From: Atrina japonica
Taxonomy: Eukaryota > Mollusca > Bivalvia > Pterioida > Pinnidae
Assembly: GCA_030159075.1 (NCBI GenBank)
Contig: BROG01000108.1
Span: 1,403,501 to 1,467,500, forward strand
Reading direction: 5' to 3'
Length of the DNA stretch: 64,000 nucleotides
Translations under genes and position numbers: made by a program
Shown here: positions 48,101 to 57,100 of the stretch, one piece after another
Numbering within the stretch: the stretch's first letter is position 1
Layout of the letters: every line of letters starts with the position of its first letter
Notes under the pieces: model-generated
Databases searched by the model: none
What the model was told of the DNA's origin: nothing
The model's input: only the letters and a program-made list of their open reading frames with translations

Positions 48101-51100
48101 TGTAGAATTGATTAATGGCACCAAGTGTTTTAAACAAATGATATACATATTTTACACAACAGTGAGATAGCCTGACACACATTTAGGGAACAGAATTTTG
48201 ACTTTGTAAACAAGCTATCCTTTTGACAGACGGCAAAGGATTTACCGTAATTTTATTATTTGGGTTTTAGTTGTCAGAGCTATCACTGATTAATTGAGTA
48301 GTGTTTTACGCTACATTCAACAATTTTTTCAGTTATATCGTGGCAGCTTGTTTTTATTAGTGGAGATAAGAATCTGGTTACAATGTAACATGGAGAGACA
48401 ACCAGCCTTCCTCAAGTAAAATGGCAAACTTTCTGAAAATAAAAAAACCAGCTTAGATTTCAGCAGAGCTTGAACCTACTCTGATTAGAGGTGAGAAACT
48501 TCATGGTTTGAAGTGCAATGCTCTAACCACTCAGCCACAGTGGCCCCTATCAAAGCTATACCCCCACCAAAGCTATAAAGATGATTTGACCTTATATCAA
48601 ACATCATAACACCTACCTGTACTTTCTGGTTTATCTGAGTGTGCACTTGAAATGTTACCAAATATATTCATATCAATTCCCGCGGGTATTAAATGATCAC
48701 CAGGGCGTTTGGCATCTCTAAACACATGCTGATACAAGTAGTTATCTTTACTGCACGAGTAGAACATATGGGGGTCATCTTTCTTCCATACTATCCCTAA
48801 AAACACAAATGGTATATAAAGCTCAATCAAACATAAAAAATTTGTTTTACAGGCAGATCACAGGTTTGAATAAAAAATACACCAGAGGATTCATTAACAC
48901 AGCATTTACATCAGAGGACACATAAACACAATATTTACATCAGAGGACACATAAACACAATTTTTACATCAGAGAACACATTAACACAATATTTACATCA
49001 GAGGACACATTAACACAGCATTTACATCAGAGGACACATAAACACAATATTTACATCAGAGGACACATTAACACAGCATTTACATCAGAGGACACATTAA
49101 CACAATATTTACATCAGAGGACACATTAACACAATATTTACATCAGAGGACACATTAACACAATATTTACATCAGAGGACACATTAACACAATATTTACA
49201 TCAGAGGACACATTAACACAATATTTACATCAGAGGACACATTAACACAATATTTACATCAGAGGACACATAAACACAATATTTACATCAGAGGACACAT
49301 AAACACAATATTTACATCAGAGGACACATTAACACAATATTTGTTTATATTTGTTGAGAGGTAATTACCAAGCTCATTCAATTTCTTCTTTAACATATAG
49401 GCCTTACCTTGTGAATGCATGATTTGAGTCTTACTTGAGTGGTTGATGTTTGAGGTATATGTTTTTTATCTTAATTGAGTGGTCCATTTTTGTGTCTTTC
49501 TTGAGTGGTCCATGTTTTGTGTCTATTTGAGTGGTCCATATTTTGTGTCTTTCTTGAGTGGTCGATGTTTTTGTCATACTTGAGTGGTTCATGTTTTGTG
49601 TCTATTTGAGTGGTCCATGTTTGTGTCTACTTGAGTGGTTCATGATTTGTGTCTTATTTGAGTGGTCCATGTTTTGTGCCTTACTGAGTGGTCCATGTTT
49701 TGTGTCTTTCTTGAGTGGTCCATGTTTTGTGTCTTACTTGAGTGGTTCATGTTTTGTGCCTTACTGAGTGGTCCATGTTTTGTGCCTTACTGAGTGGTCC
49801 ATGCATTGTGTCTATTTGAGTGGTCCATGTTTTGTGTCTATTTGAGTGGTCCATGTCTTGTGTCTTACTGAATGGTCCATGTTTTGTGTCTTACTGAGTG
49901 GTCCATGTTTTGTGTCTTACTTGAGTGGTCCATGTCTTGTGTCTTACTGAATGGTCCATGTTTTGTGTCTTACTGAGTGGTCCATGTTTTGTGTCTTACT
50001 TGAGTGGTCCATGCTTTGTGTCTTACTGAGTGGTCCATGTTTTGTGTTTTACTGAGTGGTCCATGTTTTGTGTCTTACTGAGTAGTCCATGTTTTGTGTC
50101 TTACTTGAGTTATCCATGTTTTGTGTCTTACTGAGTGGTCCATGTTTTGGTCCATTTTTAGGAATGTATATTGTGTCTTACTTAAATAGTCCATGATGGC
50201 TTTAGTTTTTAGTATACTATACTTATTCAAAACTCTAGAAAGTTAATGCTCAATGCTATAAAAATTATGAAACTTGATTGATAGGTATCATATAAATTTT
50301 CAAATTCAAGAACTTTTTCAACAAATTTTCAATGCTTCTTTTTCTTTGTTTTACTTTCAAGCTTCCATCTCTCTTAGAATAACTCAAAGAATATAATGAC
50401 ATTATTATTTGATTCAATCTTTTCTGAAATATGACTTCTACAGTAAAACCTGCTTTAGCAAGCACCTGTGTATAAAGACAACCTGGTCACAAAGACCATT
50501 TTTGCTGTCCCCAATAGTATTGTTTCTGTAAGACCACCTCCCTATAAAGACTGGTTTTGTTGTGTCCCGAAGGGGGTCTTTATATACAAGTTTCACTGTA
50601 GTTAATTTTTCAGTAAAAACAAAAATAACCCTGAAAGGACTTATTCAATTTGATTGTTTCTTTTTTTATCAAGGATCATAAACATTTTCAAGGTTATCCA
50701 ACGATTTTTATTAAAATATTTACCTGTTGTTGCATCTTTGTGATCTTCAAAAGCAGCAAATGGGACGTACGGCCGTCTAATATCCCAAATGTTGACAGAA
50801 AAATCCACCACTAACGAACAGCTAGCAATATTGTATCTTCTCTGAGGCCGCCATCGTATACGAGCAACTGATGCTATTGTTTGTAAATTATGTAGCATAT
50901 GGCCTTTGTGTACATCCCAAACCTAGTAAAAATAAATAAAACTTCCGAGTTGAAGCTTTTCTTGCTCGCAAAATTACACGTTAATAAAATTCCAGATTTA
51001 TAGTACCTAAACTCACTGTTTTGTGGATGCCATTTTCAATTTGATAAAAAAGCACCATGATGTGTGGCACTTATCACAGGTAGAGGACAGGCCGACACAC

Positions 51101-54100
51101 ACCTTGTTGTTCAAATGTAACAGAAATCGACCGTGGCTGACAAGATGACAACTACTTGCATTATAAGCAATATTTAAGCATTATCTATTCTGAGAAGTAC
51201 TCATTTGTTTTTTGGATCAGTTTTAAAAGCCATAATTTGAAAACGTTGTTTTGAAAATTGATGTCATAAAGTCAGTTTTTTACAGAGTCCACCGCGATAG
51301 TACTGTTGTATCATGGAAGGGACCCCAACTCTGAGCAGATGCCAGTCTGTCTGCATAGGACATGTTACAATTGGTGCAGATAGACTGGCACTCGCCAGTC
51401 TGTTCGAGTGCCAGTCTGTTCCTGCCATTAGTAAGTGCCCATAGCCATTTAGTAGATATATGAGCAGGGGAGACAACTCAATATACTCCAAATAACATCA
51501 TTACCAATGAAAATTCCGTAGGAAATGGTACCATTGGTGCAGACAGACTGGTACCTGTCAGTCTATTCCTGCCATTGGTAAGTGCCCATAGCCATTTAAT
51601 ATATATATGTGAGGAGACAAACCAATATCCTCAAAATAGCATCCTTACCAATGTGAATACTTTTGAGAGAGAAATAAATCATAAATACCTTAATAGTCTT
51701 ATCCCTGCCGGAGGTGGCAAGCCAGTTTTTGTCCTCAGGATGCCAGTCAATGGAAAAGACTGGCCCACTGTGAGCTGTAAAATACTTATCTGGTTTATCT
51801 GGTCTTCGGACATCCCATGTCTGGAAAAATGAAAAAATGTTTGATTGACTGACTGATGTTGAATATTACACTATGAAAAGTTTACCTATATCAACTGTAT
51901 ATAGCAATGAAAAGCAGACAGAGTAGCTCAATTGGTATAGGGCCAGAAGGTCCCTGGTTTGATACCTGGTCATGCCAAATTTTCAGAGGTGAGATTTCAT
52001 CTCCTGCCAGCACAGCTCTATACCTAGTCTAGGGTAAATGGTCTTGGTCTTCAATTATGAAGTCACAATTAAAAAAGTTCGTCAAACACTTATGTGATTA
52101 TGACATCAGAATCGAATGACGTCAAAAAAGCACATGGACAGCCATGTTTCAGACACTTGGCGATAGGTCAATTCCCTTACGCTTAAAACAAATCGTCAAC
52201 ATCCAGTTACTAATGTGGGATTCATTTCCTATTCAACTTTCTAGAATTCTACTTTTGATTTCATGCAAAACTGACATGTGAAAACTAGTGCTGGCTCACA
52301 TTTACATTGTGTAAAATTGGTGGAAGACTGTAGCCTAGACAAGAGCTATACTCAACACATTCGGAGATCATGCCAGAAAAGAGAAAAATGTGAAAAGTAC
52401 AATCTTTGGAATTTAACCCTTAAACAATATCAAAGAACTAACCTGAATACCCCCACTTTCATCTGCTGATGCAAAGAAAAAGTCATTGAATCTTGGTGGA
52501 CACCACTGAACGTCTCGAATACTGCTAATGGCCTTGAAAATTGTAGCACAATCTTTTTTTCTCAGATCCTGAAAATTTGACCAAAAATGTATTACATGTA
52601 CACGTCATCTTTAAATATCAAAGCCTTTTATGGACCTTAAGACGCTCACATGGTATCTACCCAACAACTGTTAGGTGTCAAGTTCAGATCTGGGGTCAGA
52701 CCGTAACACAGGTGGTGACCTTTCCTTCAGCAGGTGCTTGTCATATGAAGCGTAAGTCACCAGCCTTTCAGATGTCACATAAACCTGGGGTCCCTGTAAC
52801 CCATCAACCTGCAAAGGCTCATTTGGTCTCGACCATTTCAAAGAAAGGTAAAGTCTACTGTCATAAATCAGGAGTGTATAATTTGAAATCAAATTTTTAC
52901 AATAATTTTATGAGCAATTTTAACTTGGTCATGCCTGAAAAAGGACAGTAGACCATTCTTTTCATTGACTTGGGTGAGTCTAAATGTGAACACAGAGATT
53001 AATGAGTCACCTTTCTAAACTGAATTATATTGACATTTATATTTCTTTGCTAAATTTATTTGAGGTTTGACAAATGGTTATACAAAAATTCTAAAGTTTT
53101 CAAATGAGATGTGAGACAATCATACAAACACCGATGAAGACAGACAGACAAACAGAGTAACAGAAGACAAAGAGTCAGATAGAATACAGACAAACACAGA
53201 TGACAAACAGACAAAAGATGAACAGATGAAGATGGACAGACAATAGAAAGGCTTGATCAGAAAAATCCAAAAAAGACTAGATAACAATTTTAATGCCTAG
53301 CTTATATTCACATTGTAGAAAATAAACATAGATACTAAGACAATTTTCCATAAAATTTGGGGCCTCCGTGGCCGAGTGGTTAGAGCATCGTGCTTTGAAC
53401 CATAAAATCTCTCACTTCAGGACAGTGCAGATTCGAGTCCCGCTGGAAACTGAGCTGATTTTTAAAAAAAAAAATGTTTTCCAGTTTACTTACGTAAAGG
53501 CTGGTGGTCTCTTCCCCGGTACATTGTAACCGGGTTCTCTGACCACCACCATATAAGTGAAACATTGTTAAGTGGGGTGTAAAACACTATTCAAAAATCA
53601 AAATCAAATCAAACCGCAAGATTTGATCTGCTAAAGCTTTAGATACCTAGAGTTATAATACTTGACTGAAAGTATACTCACAAATATCCGTATGGTTCCA
53701 TCTTGTGAGCCACTCAACAAGAGCTGTGAATCATTCTCATGGAACCGGACTCTGTTGACGGTTCTTGTATGATCATGAAAAACAAACTCTGAACAAAACA
53801 AAAAACAGAAAAATGATTAAATGAATTACAGAAAACCTGCTTTAGCAACCACCTGTGTATAAAGACCACCTGGTCACAAAGACCATTTTTTGCTGTCTCC
53901 AATAGTACCATTTGTGTACAAATCAACCTCTATATAAAGACCACCTCCCTATAACGACTGGTTTCCTTGTGTCCCTAAGGAGGTCGTTATATACAAGTTT
54001 CACTGTATATACTTTGTGTTTATGTCTTAACTATCTTAATATATAGATTTTGTGCCCACTATATTTATTTCGAGAGAATAGCACAATAACTGATATTTCT

Positions 54101-57100
54101 GAATACTCTAAAACATTTCCTCTACTTTCACACTAGGTTTCAGACGATATTGCCATTGTTGCATTTTAAATGGCACTAAGATATATTTTGAAAAGAGACC
54201 CTTTCACTGTAACTGCGTTCCTACTAATCTCACCTGCGCAATTAACACTTCCGAGTGATAACAAGAAGTTATGTACCCAACAGAAATCATACCCAGTGAA
54301 ATTTAAATCGTACACAGGGAACAATTAGTCTTTAATTGGTTACTAATTGTCATGGGTAGAGATGTTCTGAGCACGAAACCTCTTGATACCACTCAGAAGT
54401 GCTTGTGCGCAGGTGAAATTAGTAGGAACGCAGTTATCGTGAAAGGGTCTAGTCAACTGAATTGATAAACATAGTTTACATTTTCTCCCTATACTAAAGA
54501 AAAAATATTGAAAATATTTTCAAATATTTCACTGATTTAAATATGATAAGTAAGTATTTCCAACTACATGTATAATGAAAACACAACACTAGCATTAAAA
54601 CATTATCTATCTTTGTTAGGGAACACTTTCCATTAGTATTATTATTTCAACTGTAAACTCATTAACCCCTGAAAAACAATGGACTCTTCTGTAAATTGAT
54701 GACAAAGACCAGTCCAAATGTGTCTTAAGGGATGAATGGGTTAAAGAGGCTTTTTTCAAATTAAAAAAATATGAACAAGCCTTTCTGAAAGTTCTAATGA
54801 ATGAAACATGTCCCCTACCTGTCAAGCCATTATTAACTGAATGGTGAGCAATTTTAAAACTTCAACCAGATGGACAGACTGACAGACAAAGAGATTGATG
54901 AACCAATAGACTGATGCAGACAAATCCATGAAATCCTGGCCCCTCCCTCCTGGTTTCACTGGTAGGGGTGCCTGCCATGACACGGGACCTCGGTTTTAAG
55001 TCTCGTCAGAAAGACCTGTGACTTTCACTTCATATGCCAAGCATTTGGCGAAGGAATAGTCACTACCATTTTTAAAATGTTTTTGATATGACCTTGTATT
55101 GGGAATCAAACTCAGGACCTTCCCCTTGTGAGTCAAACGCTTTACCACTTGACCAAGGCAAGTGTTGATTCATTGAAAGAGCACCTTTAAATAGTAGGCA
55201 TTAGCAGGGAAATACCTTGTTTAGCTTTAGTGTGACGATTCAAATCCCAGATAACAACAGCACCATTTGTTGCAGCTGAGGCTAACAAGTGATCTGAAAT
55301 ATAAAAGAAAAAAATAATGTCCCTTTCCCTGTGAAATCTAAAGAAAGAGAAATAACTCTGGAAATAAGGGTCAAAGGACACATCATCTTCTTAATATGTG
55401 TATCTGTGCCAAACATGGTGAACCCTGGATAGGAAAATATGACCATATGTCTAAGGACAACCAATCATATTATACATTTTTGTTTTGAAAAGCGGTCATT
55501 CATTTAAAAGAGATGAGCCCGCCAGCCCTCCATTACAGAATATATACCCATAAATCAACTTGTATCTAAATCTTGAACATTTCTATACATACCATCTGTA
55601 TGATTCCATGCAACATCCACTGAACTGTAATTCAAATTGATATTTTTTCCAACTCTCAGATTGAATTTTTCCTCAAATCGGTCCTCTTCAATGCTGAATA
55701 TTTTAAAAACTGAAAAAAGTAATTCACAAGGAGTTAATAATAAAAAAAATGCTATTAATCCACATACTAATTTTAAAAAGTTACAGGTAGGAATAAAATA
55801 TTTGAAATCGGTAGTAACTGTTTCTTTGCAAAGCATCCAGCATTGGAAAAGAAAGGCCTAGGCGATTCACACACAACAAGACATAGTGTAATCAAAGATT
55901 ACAAAGCTCATCTCACACCAAGATATTTTACATACCTTAATTAACCTAACCTCAAACATTTTTCTTACCAACAGTATTGAAAACATCTAGACTAAGTCCA
56001 AAACTTTGTCATTTTTGCACAAAATGCAGGACTAATCTAGCATCTGAAGCACTGTGTGCTAAGAATAAAAGGACATATATCATGTATATGTTATGCAAGT
56101 TTGTTGATGTACGAGTGCAGTTGAACCGTCTTGTGAGACCACCCCATCTGCCACTCAAATGTGGTGTCTTAGGACAGGTGGTCTTTCAAATGAGGTTTTA
56201 TTCACATGATTATTTAATCGTGTGCTTTTTAGAATGTGGTCTCTCAAGACAGGTGGTCTTTTGGGACAGTGGTCTCTCAAGACAGGTTCCACTCACTGTA
56301 GTAGAAGCAAGGAAACCGTACCTCAATCAATCTTCCTACCTGGACGCTGATGCTGAGTGCATAAGTGCACCTGAACTTCATTAAATTTGGCTAACATTAA
56401 TCTTGATACCTGGATACCTGGCATGTAATTATGACAACAGAAAACTAGACATTGACGTTGATGTTACCTCAATATCTGTCATGTTTTGGCTCAAAGAAAG
56501 ATGACTGATGAGCAGATATTTACCACTGCTAAACACTTATTATTTTGAATGTTAATTCTGTACACAAAGTTTTCTTTTAACTCATTCACCCCTAAAGACA
56601 CATTTGGACTGGCCCAAGTCATTGATTTACAGAAGAGTCCATTGTTTTTCAGGGGTTGGTGAGTTAATGATAGACAAGGACTTGTCCAGATATTTACAAC
56701 AAATGACTTCTTGTCATGTTGATGTTTGTATGTGAAGTTTTGTAACAAAGAAAGATTCCCTACAGGAATGCCAAAATACATTATACATGTGTTTACCACA
56801 AATGAATACAATATCCCATTGAATGTTGTTGTACACTCAGACTTGCATTAAATGTCACCTCTGTATAAAGGACACCTGCCTATAAAGGTCATTGAAACTA
56901 AACATTTGTTAACTTTTTTTATAATGAATATACCTCTTTGTAAAGGTCATCTGTCTATAACAGTCACTTACCCACGTATATCACAGTGAATTTCTATGTT
57001 ATATATTAAGTTTTGGCAAAATAAATGGTGACATTGTCCAGATATTGATTATGTTGAGTGATGATGCTGTATCTGAAATCTTGTATCAAATAACAGAAAA

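Noticed and set aside
48890..49345. Regular 29-bp repeat resembling a CRISPR array
   Set aside because: Units are directly adjacent with no unique spacers, and the locus is eukaryotic.
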